64,000 bases of DNA from an uncultured Phocaeicola sp. (GTDB lineage: Bacteria; Bacteroidota; Bacteroidia; Bacteroidales; Bacteroidaceae): contig CALUET010000002.1 in the NCBI GenBank assembly GCA_944319745.1, positions 124,001 to 188,000 of the forward strand, given 5' to 3'. The notes beneath the pieces were generated by a model. The model searched no databases and was not told the DNA's origin. It saw nothing but the letters and a program-made list of their open reading frames with translations. Below, piece by piece: positions 44,885 through 54,776 of the stretch; position 1 is the stretch's first letter, and every line of letters begins with the position of its first letter. The position numbers and the translations under genes are program-made.

Positions 44885-47737
44885 TTATTCCGGGGTATCG
44901 TATCGCGTGGGTAACAATTTGCGGTCGCCCAGTGTATTGTCTGCCCGTGCAACGTTTATCCAGAACTTGTTTTCCCGTACGCTTTCTGTGGGGTATGCCG
45001 CTTTCTCCCTGCTGTAACAGTGTCGCCACTCGTCGGCCACCATCTCATATTCGGGGTGCGGTGCGTTAATCAGCACATTGTCGTCCTTCGGTGCTGTGCC
45101 GTTTTTCACCTCTTCAATTTCATTCCAGATGTGAAGCATGCAGTCTGCAAAGTTATCCAGTTCCCACAGGCTTTCGCTTTCCGTAGGCTCTATCATCAGC
45201 GTGCCGTGAACGGGGAAGGAAAGCGTGGGGGCATGGTATCCGTAGTCCATCAGTCGTTTGGCAATATCGTTTTCGCTGATGCCGCTTTCCTCGTGTACTT
45301 TCCGGCATTCCAATATCATTTCGTGTCCCACAAATCCGTTTTCACCGCAATACACCACACCGTATGTATCTTTCAGGCAGGCCGCCAGGTAGTTGGCATT
45401 CAGTATTGCGGCTTCTGTGGCACGGGTAAGACCTTCTGTTCCCATCATGCAGATATATGCGTATGCGATGGGCAATATACCGGCACTTCCGTATGGAGCC
45501 GATGAGACTTCGTTTTGTGCATTTCCGAACAGGACATGCCCGGGAAGGAACGGAAGCAAATGTTCGCTGACGCATACCGGACCGACACCCGGTCCGCCTC
45601 CTCCGTGCGGGCTGGCAAAGGTCTTGTGCAGATTCAGGTGGCACACGTCGGCCCCGATTGTTGCCGGGTTGGTCAGTCCCACTTGCGCGTTCATGTTGGC
45701 TCCGTCCATGTAAACCTGTGCTCCGCAACGGTGGATGATCCGGCAAATCTCGGAAATTTCGGCCTCGAAAATACCGTGAGTGGAGGGATAAGTAATCATC
45801 AGTGCCGCCAGATTGTCGCGGTTGGCTTCTGCTTTCATGCGCAAATCCTCGATGTCTACATTCCCTCTTTCATCGCAAGCACACGTCAGCGGGACATATC
45901 CGGCCTGAACGGCCGATGCAGGATTCGTGCCGTGTGCCGATGCCGGTATCAGAATCAGGTTTCGATGACCTTGTCCGATGCTTTCAAGATAACTTCTGAT
46001 GATGCGCAGGCCCGTGTATTCTCCGGCCGCACCCGAGTTGGGCTGGAGCGTAACCCCGGCAAATCCGGTAATGATTTTTAGTTGTTCCGACAAATTATGT
46101 ATCAGAGTTTTATATCCCTGAACCTGATTCTCCGGAGCCAACGGGTGTATGCCTGTCCAGGCGGCATTGCTCAGGGGCAACATTTCTTGGGCCGCATTCA
46201 GTTTCATGGTGCAGGAACCCAATGGAATCATGGAGTGTGCCAGAGAAATATCTTTGCGTTCCAGTCGTTTGATATACCGCATCATTTCCGTTTCGGAATG
46301 GTACCGGTTGAATATTTCGTGAGTCAGATAAGAAGACTTTCTGCATAAAGCATTCGCCTGTGGAAAGGGCGTTTCAGGAATGACCTCTGTTTCCGGTATC
46401 GGTTTTTCGGCGGCAATGCTGAATACCGACAGCAGAAGCATTGCATCCGATTCTGTTGTTGTTTCATCAATGCTTACGCCCACGTCTCCGTTTTCGAAAT
46501 AGCGCAGGTTGATGTCTTTGCTCAGAGCGATGGTACGTATCTCGTCCGTCGACACGTGAGACGGGAGCTTTAACCGTAACGTGTCGAAGTAGCACGCATT
46601 CCGCTGTATATATCCCAATGCTTTCAGCTTGTTGTCCAACCACGCGGTGATGCTGTATATGTTTGTGGCAATGTTTCTTATGCCCTCCGGACCGTGATAT
46701 ATGGCATAAAATCCTGCCATGATGGCCAGCAAGGCTTGCGCCGTGCAGATGTTTGAGGTGGCTTTTTCGCGTTTTATGTGCTGCTCCCGTGTCTGTAAGG
46801 CCATCCGGTAACACATGTGTCCGTATGCATCTTTTGACAAACCGATGATGCGTCCCGGCATGTTTCTCTTATACTCGTCGCGTGTGGCAAAGTAAGCAGC
46901 CGACGGACCTCCGTAGAACAGGGGAGTGCCCAAACGCTGTGTACTTCCGAAAACAATGTCGGCTCCCCATTCTCCGGGGGGAACCAGCAGGGCCAGACTC
47001 AGTATGTCGGCATCTACGGCAACCTTACATCCTGCCTCATGAGCCCGGGCAGAAAACGCCTGATAATCTTCTATGCTTCCGCTGTTATTGGGATATTGTA
47101 CGATGCATCCGAAGATGTCCGGGGTAAATTGCAGGTCTGTATATCTGCCAACTTTTACTTGAATGCCTTGAGGGATGGCGCGTGTGCGTATGACAGCCAG
47201 GTTTTGAGGAAATATTTCTTCGTCGACAAAAAGCGTGTTTGCACCTTCTTTTTGTTGGCTTCTGCTGCGCAAATTATGCATCATGGTCATGGCTTCTGCA
47301 GCGGCCGTTGCTTCATCCAGCAAAGAACAGTTGGCTAACGGCATGGCCGTAAGGTCGCTTATGACGGTCTGGAAATTGAGCAATGCCTCCAGTCGTCCCT
47401 GCGATATTTCCGTTTGGTAAGGAGTGTACGATGTGTACCACACGGGGTTTTCAAAAACATTCCGTTGAATGACAGCCGGTGTGATGGTGTTATACCATCC
47501 GGTTCCGATGTACGATTTGCAGATTTTATTCATGGCCGCCAGTGAAGATATGTGTGCGGCAAATTCATGTTCGGTCATTGCCGGTTTCAGCGGTAAAGGT
47601 TCTTTTAACCGGATATCGTTGGGGATGGTTTTATCTATCAGTTCGTCAAGGCTTTTTACGCCTATTTTTTCCAACATCTTCGGAAGGTCTTTTTCCGTAA
47701 TGCCGATGTGTCTGCGGGCAAAGGTATTTGTTTTCAT
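44885..47737 (-). CDS. gcvP: Glycine dehydrogenase (decarboxylating), P-protein
   Basis: 950-residue fused P-protein of the glycine cleavage system; decarboxylates glycine and passes the aminomethyl group to lipoyl-GcvH. Starts NTFARRHIGITEKDL; PLP lysine in CHLNLHKTFASPHGGGGPGVG (about residue 705); N-terminal half carries the inactive homologous copy. GcvT and GcvH are not in the window. Last of four same-strand genes (DUF3298, rsmG, MBL hydrolase, gcvP). Confidence 0.97.
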   Translation of the reverse strand: MKTNTFARRHIGITEKDLPKMLEKIGVKSLDELIDKTIPNDIRLKEPLPLKPAMTEHEFAAHISSLAAMNKICKSYIGTGWYNTITPAVIQRNVFENPVWYTSYTPYQTEISQGRLEALLNFQTVISDLTAMPLANCSLLDEATAAAEAMTMMHNLRSRSQQKEGANTLFVDEEIFPQNLAVIRTRAIPQGIQVKVGRYTDLQFTPDIFGCIVQYPNNSGSIEDYQAFSARAHEAGCKVAVDADILSLALLVPPGEWGADIVFGSTQRLGTPLFYGGPSAAYFATRDEYKRNMPGRIIGLSKDAYGHMCYRMALQTREQHIKREKATSNICTAQALLAIMAGFYAIYHGPEGIRNIATNIYSITAWLDNKLKALGYIQRNACYFDTLRLKLPSHVSTDEIRTIALSKDINLRYFENGDVGVSIDETTTESDAMLLLSVFSIAAEKPIPETEVIPETPFPQANALCRKSSYLTHEIFNRYHSETEMMRYIKRLERKDISLAHSMIPLGSCTMKLNAAQEMLPLSNAAWTGIHPLAPENQVQGYKTLIHNLSEQLKIITGFAGVTLQPNSGAAGEYTGLRIIRSYLESIGQGHRNLILIPASAHGTNPASAVQAGYVPLTCACDERGNVDIEDLRMKAEANRDNLAALMITYPSTHGIFEAEISEICRIIHRCGAQVYMDGANMNAQVGLTNPATIGADVCHLNLHKTFASPHGGGGPGVGPVCVSEHLLPFLPGHVLFGNAQNEVSSAPYGSAGILPIAYAYICMMGTEGLTRATEAAILNANYLAACLKDTYGVVYCGENGFVGHEMILECRKVHEESGISENDIAKRLMDYGYHAPTLSFPVHGTLMIEPTESESLWELDNFADCMLHIWNEIEEVKNGTAPKDDNVLINAPHPEYEMVADEWRHCYSREKAAYPTESVRENKFWINVARADNTLGDRKLLPTRYDTPE

Positions 47738-47780
47738 GGTTACAATGTTTATTCAAAATATGTTTCGTGTGAGTAGGTTT

Positions 47781-48425
47781 TTATCTGAAGAACGGATTTT
47801 CCATTTTTTCCGCCCCTATGGAAGTGGAATTTCCGTGCCCCGGATATATGATGGTGTCGTTGGGCAGTATGAACAGACGGCTGCATATATGTTCTCGCAG
47901 TTCGTTGAAATCGCCGCCTTCCAAGTCGGTACGTCCGATGCTTCCGTGAAAGAGGACATCGCCGCTGAACGCACATTTCTCTGTCTTGCAGTAATAAACG
48001 ATGCTGCCGGGCGAGTGTCCCGGTACGTGAATGGCTTCAAGTTCTGTGTTTCCAAAGCGTATGATGTCGCCATCGCATACGTATTTCCCCAGCGAAACGG
48101 GAGGTTCGTTGATTTCAAAACCGAACAGGCGGCATTGTTCGGGCACTTTATTTAGGAGGAATTCGTCCTGTTGGTTGGCTTCAGCCCGGAGGCCGAATTC
48201 GCGCAGCATGAACGGGTTTCCGAAAACATGATCCAAATGCAGATGAGTATTCAGCAGATGTTTTACTTGCAGATTGTTTTCAGTTATGTATTTCTTCAGT
48301 TTTAGCTGTTCTTCTTTATGGAAACAACCGGCATCGATTACGACGGCTTCGCATGAATCGTCGGCCAGCACATAACAGTTTTCCACAAACATATTGAATT
48401 CAAATCGCTTTATTTTCATATGCAT
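47781..48425 (-). CDS. MBL-fold metallo-hydrolase (glyoxalase II-like)
   Basis: 214-residue metallo-beta-lactamase-fold hydrolase. Metal motif NTHLHLDHVFG (THxHxDH, about residues 59-66), then HVPGHSPGSIVYY, FSGDVLFHGSIGRTD and YPGHGNSTSIG supply the other ligands. Likely thioester hydrolase activity, substrate unknown. ATG at 48425 or 48419 (MHMKIKRF); 19 bases after rsmG. Confidence 0.9.
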   Translation of the reverse strand: MHMKIKRFEFNMFVENCYVLADDSCEAVVIDAGCFHKEEQLKLKKYITENNLQVKHLLNTHLHLDHVFGNPFMLREFGLRAEANQQDEFLLNKVPEQCRLFGFEINEPPVSLGKYVCDGDIIRFGNTELEAIHVPGHSPGSIVYYCKTEKCAFSGDVLFHGSIGRTDLEGGDFNELREHICSRLFILPNDTIIYPGHGNSTSIGAEKMENPFFR

Positions 48426-48444
48426 GGTAGGCTTTGTAAGGTTA

Positions 48445-49074
48445 TTAATTTACTGTGACATAGACCACTTTCTTCGTGCTGAAGTATGGTTCCTCGAAGT
48501 AGTCTTTCAGGTTTGTAACCATTGTCTTATGTCTCACGGGAAGGATTTCGTGTTCCAGTTCTCCCCCTTTCAGGCATAATATTCCGTTGGGGAGGGGATT
48601 GTGTTGTTCTTTCCGTATGTTTTTCCGTATGATTTTCATCAGATCGGGCAATTGCATGACCGCACGGCTCACCACGAAGTCGAATTGTCGTTTCTCTTCT
48701 TCTGCGCGGCAATGCCGGGTGGTGACATTTTTCAGTCCGATGGCCGCGGCTATTTCCGTAGCCACCTTTATTTTCTTCCCGATGCTGTCTATCAGATGAA
48801 ACTGTACGTCGGGAAACAATATGGCCAGCGGAATGCCCGGAAATCCTCCTCCCGTTCCCAAATCCATTATTTCCGTTCCTTGTGTGAAATGTATCACTTT
48901 TGCTATACCCAGCGAATGAAGCACATGATGTTCGTACAGGTTTTCGATGTCTTTCCGCGAAATGACATTAATTTTGCTGTTCCAATCCTTGTACAATTCG
49001 TTCAAGGCTTCAAACTGTTGTTTCTGTGTATCATTCAGTTGCGGGAAATATTTCAGAATAATATCCATATACAC
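48445..49074 (-). CDS. rsmG: 16S rRNA (guanine-N7)-methyltransferase RsmG
   Basis: 209-residue SAM-dependent methyltransferase acting on G527 of 16S rRNA. Recognisable: KDWNSKINVISRKDIENLYEHH, SAM loop EIMDLGTGGGFPGIPLAILFP (about residue 70), and FDFVVSRAVMQLPDLM. One base separates it from the upstream DUF3298 gene. Confidence 0.95.
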   Translation of the reverse strand: MYMDIILKYFPQLNDTQKQQFEALNELYKDWNSKINVISRKDIENLYEHHVLHSLGIAKVIHFTQGTEIMDLGTGGGFPGIPLAILFPDVQFHLIDSIGKKIKVATEIAAAIGLKNVTTRHCRAEEEKRQFDFVVSRAVMQLPDLMKIIRKNIRKEQHNPLPNGILCLKGGELEHEILPVRHKTMVTNLKDYFEEPYFSTKKVVYVTVN

Positions 49075-49075
49075 C

Positions 49076-49945
49076 TTATTGTAAGTTAATGGTTTCCTCG
49101 TTAATATAAGGTTTAATCTCAGTGTACGGAACGGTCAGTTGGAAGTCTCCCATCGAGTAGGGTGCAATGTCGTAACGGTTATACAGGAATGTGATGCCGT
49201 CGTCTCCTATGCGGAAATAATCGGGAATATACAGTTCCGAGTTCAGCAGGATGCCGTATTCCTGCAAATCTTCAGCCGTATGCATGTCGTCTGTTTCCAT
49301 ACGCGTGTTGGTCTCGTCAATCAGTTTCTGCAGTATCAGTTGGCATATCTCATTATCCTTGCCTGCAACAAATACATCTTGTTTCGTAAGGATTTCTCCC
49401 GTATTCGTATCGATGTTAATCCATTTCAGGAAAGTGTTGGGGTGTGCTCCGCCAGTGTTGTGAAAGATTGTTACGTCATAATTCAGAATATTTTCCAGGC
49501 TGATGCCTATTTCCGTATCAATGTCGTATTCGTAATTATACCATCCCGGCAGCTCATCCGGATTTTTTATGTTATGTTTGTCTTCTTCGTATAGTTCTGA
49601 CAGCGAATTTTTATAGTCGTTTATATACCCGGAAACAATATTTTTCACGAACGCATCGGGAGAAAGCGATGCAGGTTCTCCTTCGGATACGCAGTTCATT
49701 AGTTTTGTGTTGATGGAATTAACGATGGAATCATCGGGATTAGCCGTTTTGATGCAATTGAAATCTATGCTTATTTTGCATGTGGGGGAGTTTTCTTCTT
49801 CTGTAAGATAAACGGTGGTATCTGTTTTTACAGAATAAATATCCGATAAAGAGATACGGGATTTTTTCTCTATGCATCCCTGAAACAAAAGGCCGAATGC
49901 AGAGGATACCGCCACGACTGCAAGTAAAAATTTCTTTCTTTCCAT
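49076..49945 (-). CDS. DUF3298/DUF4163 (RsiV-type) lipoprotein
   Basis: 289 residues. Lipoprotein signal AVSSAFGLLFQGCIEK. Mid-region SEGEPASLSPDAFVKNIVSG and DYKNSLSELY fits DUF4163; TIFHNTGGAHPNTFLKWINIDTNTG is the DUF3298 hallmark (about residues 155-180) as in RsiV and PdaC ectodomains, which may bind glycan or lysozyme. Function in Bacteroidetes unknown. First gene of the rsmG-MBL-gcvP run. Confidence 0.87.
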   Translation of the reverse strand: MERKKFLLAVVAVSSAFGLLFQGCIEKKSRISLSDIYSVKTDTTVYLTEEENSPTCKISIDFNCIKTANPDDSIVNSINTKLMNCVSEGEPASLSPDAFVKNIVSGYINDYKNSLSELYEEDKHNIKNPDELPGWYNYEYDIDTEIGISLENILNYDVTIFHNTGGAHPNTFLKWINIDTNTGEILTKQDVFVAGKDNEICQLILQKLIDETNTRMETDDMHTAEDLQEYGILLNSELYIPDYFRIGDDGITFLYNRYDIAPYSMGDFQLTVPYTEIKPYINEETINLQ

Positions 49946-50157
49946 AAATCATTAATTTTAGGGTACATTTTGTTAATACAAACATAGCATAAGTTTCCGA
50001 ATAATGGCACGAAAATGAAAATTTTTTCTACTTCTTTAGACAAAAACAACCTCTCGTTTTGAAAAAATGCCGTCTTGAAAATATTCACGCTACGGGGCAT
50101 TGAGAGAGCTTTTCGGTAAAGTTTCTGAAATTTTTCCTGTTAATGATGAATAAATGT

Positions 50158-50188
50158 TTTGACGTAAGCGAAAATATTGTTACGTTTG
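50158..50188 (+). promoter_or_regulatory. Promoter of tetR efflux operon
   Basis: TTTG (50158-50161), 19 bases, TACGTTTG (50181-50188): complete -33/-7. Transcription is expected to start near 50195, inside the palindrome. Confidence 0.8.
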
Positions 50189-50190
50189 TG

Positions 50191-50217
50191 TCGACAAAGT
50201 TGTCGAACAAATTTGTT
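50191..50217 (+). promoter_or_regulatory. Palindromic operator, probable TetR binding site
   Basis: Two touching dyads: TCGACAAAGTTGTCGA (50191-50206, 7-base arms, 2-base centre) and AACAAATTTGTT (50206-50217, perfect 12-base palindrome). They cover the predicted start site and end 15 bases before the regulator's ATG, so binding would block the promoter: autorepression is likely. Confidence 0.75.
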
Positions 50218-50231
50218 TATCGCTTAAACAG

Positions 50232-50852
50232 ATGAAAATAAACGATGTAAAAACAGAAGATATTATTCTGAAGGCAGCAGAAGATGAATTTCTGGAGAAA
50301 GGGTATAGCAATGCCAAGATGTTGTCGATAGCCCGCAGGGCCGGAGTGGCACATTCGATGTTGCACTATTATTTTCGGAGTAAAGAGAATTTATTTCAGA
50401 CGATTTTTGCAAGAAAGATGCAGCTCTTTATTCCAACTTATGAGGATTTATTTGAAAAGCAACTCTCTTTCGTAGATGTTTTACGCGGGATACGCGATGC
50501 CCGCGACCGTTTTCTCTGGTCTCAAAATTCGCGGATGCCGTACTTTATTTTAACGGAAATCTTATCGAACAAGAAGAATCGGGGAATAATATTTGAGGTG
50601 CTTGAAAAAAATGCTCCCCAGCAGATGTTCCGTTTGAAGGAAATGCTGAACGATGAGATTGCAAAAGGGAATATACGTCCCGTCGATTTTTTGGATTTCA
50701 TGATGTTGCTGATAACCATGGATGCCGCATCGTTGTCTGCCATATTTATTTGTAAGGATGCGGATACGTTGGACAACGATTTGATAAAGAACTTGCATGA
50801 TATATATAAAGAGCATAACATTCAATTGATATTGGAGGCATTGAGACCTTGA
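50232..50852 (+). CDS. TetR/AcrR family regulator
   Basis: 206 residues. N-terminal helix-turn-helix: ILKAAEDEFLEKGYSNAKMLSIARRAGVAHSMLHYYFRSKENLF (residues about 12-55). The C-terminal ligand domain is divergent as usual. Heads the efflux operon and sits directly behind a palindromic operator, so probably a ligand-released repressor of it. Position matches CecR (YbiH) before ybhGFSR in E. coli. Confidence 0.93.
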   Translation: MKINDVKTEDIILKAAEDEFLEKGYSNAKMLSIARRAGVAHSMLHYYFRSKENLFQTIFARKMQLFIPTYEDLFEKQLSFVDVLRGIRDARDRFLWSQNSRMPYFILTEILSNKKNRGIIFEVLEKNAPQQMFRLKEMLNDEIAKGNIRPVDFLDFMMLLITMDAASLSAIFICKDADTLDNDLIKNLHDIYKEHNIQLILEALRP

Positions 50853-50899
50853 TTCCTTTACGCCTCTGGATGAATACGCGGTAAAAAAACAGGAAAAAA

Positions 50900-52192
50900 A
50901 TGAATCAGATAAAACAAATCATGACAGCAAGAACCACCATCCTCGTCTTTGCGCTTTTTGCATGCCGGCTGTGCTTTGCCCAACTCAGCATAGAGGATTG
51001 TTACACAAAGGCGCAGGCAAACTATCCGCTTATCAGGCAGTACGATTTGATAGAGAAGACAAAAGAATATAACTTATCGAATGTTTCCAAAGGATATTTG
51101 CCCCAAATAATGTTTTCTGCACAGGCCACTTACCAGTCGGATGTGACGAAAATCCCCTTCGATGCGGAGCAATTGGGCTTTTCCGGCATCGAAATACCTA
51201 CCGTGAGCAAGGATCAGTACAAAGCCACGCTCGATGTGAGCCAAAGCATTTGGGACGGAGGGAATATCCGTTCGCAAAAAGAAATTGTCCGGACGCAGGC
51301 CGAAGTGGAACAGAGGAACATGGATGTGAGCATATATGCCATTAATGAAAGGGTGAATCAGCTTTACTTCGGAATCTTATTGGCCGATGCCCAGATAAAA
51401 CAAAGCCGTCTGTTGCAAGATGAGTTGCAACGCAATTGCGACAAGGTGGCGTCGTACATGCGAAACGGCGTGGCAAATCAATCCGATTACGATGCGCTGA
51501 AAGTCGATTTGCTGAAAGCGGAGCAGAACGAAACCCGCCTTGCTCATACCAGACGGGCCTATGTGGCGATGCTTTCCCGGCTGATCGGTGAAGAAATAAG
51601 CGAGCAGACCGAGTTTGTAAGGCCACAGGTTGTCCGTCCGTCGGCAGAGGTGAACAATCGTCCGGAACTGGCTCTTTATGACGCGCAGATACGCAGTATC
51701 CGGGCAGACAACGACCGAATCACAAGCGGACTGATGCCCAAATTGGGACTTTTCGTTACCGGCGGTTATGGAAAGCCGGGATTGGACATGCTGGAAAATG
51801 AGTTCAGGTTTTATTATATGGCGGGATTGAAGTTGTCATGGAATATCGGCAACTTCTACACGAAAAGAAACGAACAGCAGAAAAACCGGATGAATATCCA
51901 TTCGGTGGAGACGCAACGTAATACGTTTCTCTTTAATACCTCTCTCGATGTAATACAGAAGAATACCGAAATAGACAAATATTTTGACCAGCTGAAATAC
52001 GATGACGAGATAATCGCTCTGCGCAATTCCGTAAAACGGGCTTCGGAAGCAAAGATGGCTAACGGTACACTTTCGGGAACTGACCTTACGCGTGACATAA
52101 ATGCCGAGCAGTCGGCCATTCAGGATAAGATTCTTCATGAAATAGAATTGCTGATGGCCATATACAATCTTAAATATGTAATTAATAATTAA
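50900..52192 (+). CDS. TolC family outer-membrane efflux protein
   Basis: 430 residues with a signal peptide (TTILVFALFACRLCFAQ). The OEP architecture is visible as two long-helix repeats: LSIEDCYTKAQANYPLIRQ near the N terminus, DVSQSIWDGGNIRSQKEIVR, then ELALYDAQIRSIRADNDRI with a second GLKLSWNIGNFYTKRNEQQK. It forms the trimeric exit duct for the adjacent HlyD/ABC parts. Confidence 0.92.
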   Translation: MNQIKQIMTARTTILVFALFACRLCFAQLSIEDCYTKAQANYPLIRQYDLIEKTKEYNLSNVSKGYLPQIMFSAQATYQSDVTKIPFDAEQLGFSGIEIPTVSKDQYKATLDVSQSIWDGGNIRSQKEIVRTQAEVEQRNMDVSIYAINERVNQLYFGILLADAQIKQSRLLQDELQRNCDKVASYMRNGVANQSDYDALKVDLLKAEQNETRLAHTRRAYVAMLSRLIGEEISEQTEFVRPQVVRPSAEVNNRPELALYDAQIRSIRADNDRITSGLMPKLGLFVTGGYGKPGLDMLENEFRFYYMAGLKLSWNIGNFYTKRNEQQKNRMNIHSVETQRNTFLFNTSLDVIQKNTEIDKYFDQLKYDDEIIALRNSVKRASEAKMANGTLSGTDLTRDINAEQSAIQDKILHEIELLMAIYNLKYVINN

Positions 52193-52204
52193 CGGGATGA
52201 AATA

Positions 52205-53104
52205 ATGAAGACTTTATCTTACATAATTTTGGGAACGGCGGCCTGTATGCTGTCGGCCTGCGGAGAGAATAACGGACAATATGATGCTTCCGGAGTATTT
52301 GAAACGACGGAAGTCACCGTGTCGGCAAAGGGAAACGGCGAAATCATGCAGCTTGATGTGGAAGAGGGCGATTTGTTGAATGCCGGTCAGGTAGTGGGAT
52401 ACATCGACACCCTCCAGCTTTACTTGAAAAGCCTGGAACTGTCGGGAAACCTCAAGGCGATAGACAGCCGGCGTTATGACGTCTCCCGCCAGATAGCTTC
52501 CATCAAACAGGAGATAGCAACGGGAAAAAGAGAGAAAAAGCGTTTTGAAAATCTTGTAAAAGAGGACGCCGCCAATCAGAAACAACTGGACGATATTAAT
52601 GCACAAATCGCTTTGCTTGAAAAACAATTGGCGGCACAGACCGAAACGTTGGAGAACGGCAATAAGGGAGTGGACGGACAAATTCAAATGTTGGAAGCGC
52701 AAAAGGCTCAGATTGAAGACCAGATAGACAAATGTATCATAATTTCTCCGCGCGAGGGAACCGTCTTGTCGAAATATGCAGAGCAGGGAGAACTCGCCAC
52801 ACAGGGGCGCAGCCTTTTTAAAATAGGCGATTTAACCAATATGTACTTGCGGGTTTATGTCACAGCCAGTCAGCTCACCATGCTGAAATTGGGGCAGGAG
52901 GTGAAAGTTTATGCCGATGAAGGAGAGGAAGGACGGAGGGAATATCGGGGAACCATCTCGTGGATTTCCGATAAAGCCGAGTTTACTCCCAAGACAATTC
53001 AAACGCGTGATGAACGGGCCAATCTGGTCTATGCCGTGAAAGTGGCCGTAAAAAATGACGGATTCATTAAGAACGGTATGTATGGAGACATTAAAATAAA
53101 TTAG
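52205..53104 (+). CDS. HlyD/YbhG-type periplasmic adaptor lipoprotein
   Basis: 299-residue membrane-fusion protein linking the ABC permeases to TolC. Lipobox CMLSACGEN; first biotinyl-lipoyl half GNGEIMQLDVEEGDLLNAGQVVGYID; coiled-coil hairpin about residues 80-175 (KQEIATGKREKKRFENLVK, IALLEKQLAAQTETLENG); second lipoyl half IISPREGTVLSKYAEQGELA; beta domain after. Between tolC (12 bases) and the first ATPase (3 bases). Confidence 0.92.
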   Translation: MKTLSYIILGTAACMLSACGENNGQYDASGVFETTEVTVSAKGNGEIMQLDVEEGDLLNAGQVVGYIDTLQLYLKSLELSGNLKAIDSRRYDVSRQIASIKQEIATGKREKKRFENLVKEDAANQKQLDDINAQIALLEKQLAAQTETLENGNKGVDGQIQMLEAQKAQIEDQIDKCIIISPREGTVLSKYAEQGELATQGRSLFKIGDLTNMYLRVYVTASQLTMLKLGQEVKVYADEGEEGRREYRGTISWISDKAEFTPKTIQTRDERANLVYAVKVAVKNDGFIKNGMYGDIKIN

Positions 53105-53107
53105 TTT

Positions 53108-54028
53108 ATGGCTGCGGTTTCTGTTGAAAATCTCTGTAAAAGTTACGGTAAGGTGCAGGCCGTAAACAAACTCAGCTTCGCGGTGGAGGAAGGAGAACTG
53201 TATGGCATTATCGGACCTGACGGGGCGGGTAAGACGACGCTTTTCCGCATTCTTGCCACACTGATGCTTCCCGACGGAGGAACGGCAAGGGTGGCCGGAT
53301 ACGATGTGGTAAACGATTATCGCACCATACGGAACCTCATCGGTTACATGCCCGGGCGGTTTTCTCTTTATCAGGACCTTACGGTAGAAGAAAATTTAAA
53401 TTTCTTTGCAACGGTTTTCAGCACCACCGTCGATGAAAATTACAGCCTGATAGAAGACATATATAAGCAGATAGAGCCGTTTAAGAAGCGGTTGGCCGGA
53501 AAACTTTCAGGGGGTATGAAACAAAAACTCGCATTAAGTTGTGCATTGATACACAAGCCTGAAGTATTGTTTCTCGACGAACCCACCACAGGTGTCGATC
53601 CTGTGTCGAGAAAAGAGTTTTGGAATATGCTGCTCAAGCTGAAAAGACAGGGAATAACAATCATGGTTTCCACTCCTTATATGGATGAAGCTACTCTGTG
53701 CGACCGTATCGCTTTGATACAGAACGGAGAGTTTTTGGAAGTGGATACGCCCCGTCACATCATAGACCGTTATCCGGATGTCTTATGGTCGGTGAAATCG
53801 GATAAAATGCATCGGTTGCTGGACGATTTACGCAGTTATCCGCATGTAAAATCGTCGTTTTCTTTCGGAGAAACATTCCATGTTACGTTTTATGGTCAGG
53901 GTTCTCCGGGGGAGCTGGAAGCATATCTTTCAGACAGGGGCCACCAATCGGTTGAAATACGTAAAATCGCTCCTTCGGTAGAAGACTGTTTCATGTTATT
54001 GGGAAGAAAGGGGAAAAATGGAAAATGA
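53108..54028 (+). CDS. ABC transporter ATP-binding protein (YbhF N-half-like)
   Basis: 306 residues. Walker A GPDGAGKTTLF (about residue 38), signature KLSGGMKQKLALS, Walker B EVLFLDEPTTGVDP, switch His replaced: the H-loop position reads STPYMDEA. A C-terminal extension of about 90 residues follows the ABC core. Together with the next gene it corresponds to the single two-domain YbhF of E. coli. Confidence 0.92.
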   Translation: MAAVSVENLCKSYGKVQAVNKLSFAVEEGELYGIIGPDGAGKTTLFRILATLMLPDGGTARVAGYDVVNDYRTIRNLIGYMPGRFSLYQDLTVEENLNFFATVFSTTVDENYSLIEDIYKQIEPFKKRLAGKLSGGMKQKLALSCALIHKPEVLFLDEPTTGVDPVSRKEFWNMLLKLKRQGITIMVSTPYMDEATLCDRIALIQNGEFLEVDTPRHIIDRYPDVLWSVKSDKMHRLLDDLRSYPHVKSSFSFGETFHVTFYGQGSPGELEAYLSDRGHQSVEIRKIAPSVEDCFMLLGRKGKNGK

Positions 54029-54761
54029 AGTAATTCATACGGAACAACTGACCAAGTGTTTTGGTTCCTTTACGGCAGTGGATCATATCTCTTTCGACGT
54101 AAAGCACGGGGAGATATTCGGCTTTCTCGGTGCAAACGGGGCAGGAAAGACCACGGCCATGCGGATGCTGTGCGGATTGAGCCACCCCACTTCGGGAAAA
54201 GGTAACGTGGCCGGTTTCGATATTGCCACGCAGGGAGAAGAAATAAAGAAACACATCGGATACATGAGCCAGAAGTTTTCGCTGTACGAAGACCTGAAAG
54301 TATGGGAAAACTTACGTCTCTTCGGAGGTATTTACGGGATGACAACGAAGGATATTGCCCGTAAAACCGATGAAATGCTCGAGTATTTGGGCTTTGAGGC
54401 CGAGCGCAATACTTTTGTCAGCGCTTTGCCGTTGGGTTGGAAACAGAAACTTGCCTTTTCTGTTTCTATATTGCACGAACCGAAAGTGGTGTTCCTTGAT
54501 GAACCGACAGGCGGGGTTGATCCCGTGACAAGGCGGCAGTTCTGGGAATTGATTTACCATGCGGCAGACAGAGGCATAACCGTTTTTGTTACAACGCACT
54601 ATATGGATGAGGCAGAGTACTGCGACCGTGTATCGATTATGGTCGACGGAAGGATAGAAGCATTGGATACGCCCGATAGTTTGAAGGCAAAGTATCATGC
54701 GGAAACCATGAATGATGTGTTCCAACAATTGGCAAGAAAAGCCGTAAGACAGGCCGATTGA
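54018..54761 (+). CDS. ABC transporter ATP-binding protein (YbhF C-half-like)
   Basis: 247 residues. Walker A GANGAGKTTAM, Walker B KVVFLDEPTGGVDP, H-loop VTTHYMDEAEYC. The signature motif is degenerate: ALPLGWKQKLAFS instead of LSGGQ, as in the second domain of YbhF/RbbA-like proteins. Starts 11 bases inside the previous gene, so the two ATPases are translationally coupled and likely pair as a heterodimer. Confidence 0.92.
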   Translation: MENEVIHTEQLTKCFGSFTAVDHISFDVKHGEIFGFLGANGAGKTTAMRMLCGLSHPTSGKGNVAGFDIATQGEEIKKHIGYMSQKFSLYEDLKVWENLRLFGGIYGMTTKDIARKTDEMLEYLGFEAERNTFVSALPLGWKQKLAFSVSILHEPKVVFLDEPTGGVDPVTRRQFWELIYHAADRGITVFVTTHYMDEAEYCDRVSIMVDGRIEALDTPDSLKAKYHAETMNDVFQQLARKAVRQAD

Positions 54762-54762
54762 G

Positions 54763-54772
54763 AGGAGGTGAT
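54763..54772 (+). promoter_or_regulatory. Full-length Shine-Dalgarno before permease gene
   Basis: AGGAGGTGAT, a near-complete complement of the 16S rRNA 3' end, 4 bases before the ATG at 54777. It fixes that ATG as the start rather than the in-frame GTG at 54768, which lies inside it. Such strong sites are rare in Bacteroidetes. Confidence 0.75.
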
Positions 54773-54776
54773 AGCT

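Noticed and set aside
54018-54028. Frameshift splitting one fused YbhF gene
   Set aside because: Both ATPase genes have good starts, full domains and a normal short overlap; separate genes are common in this phylum.
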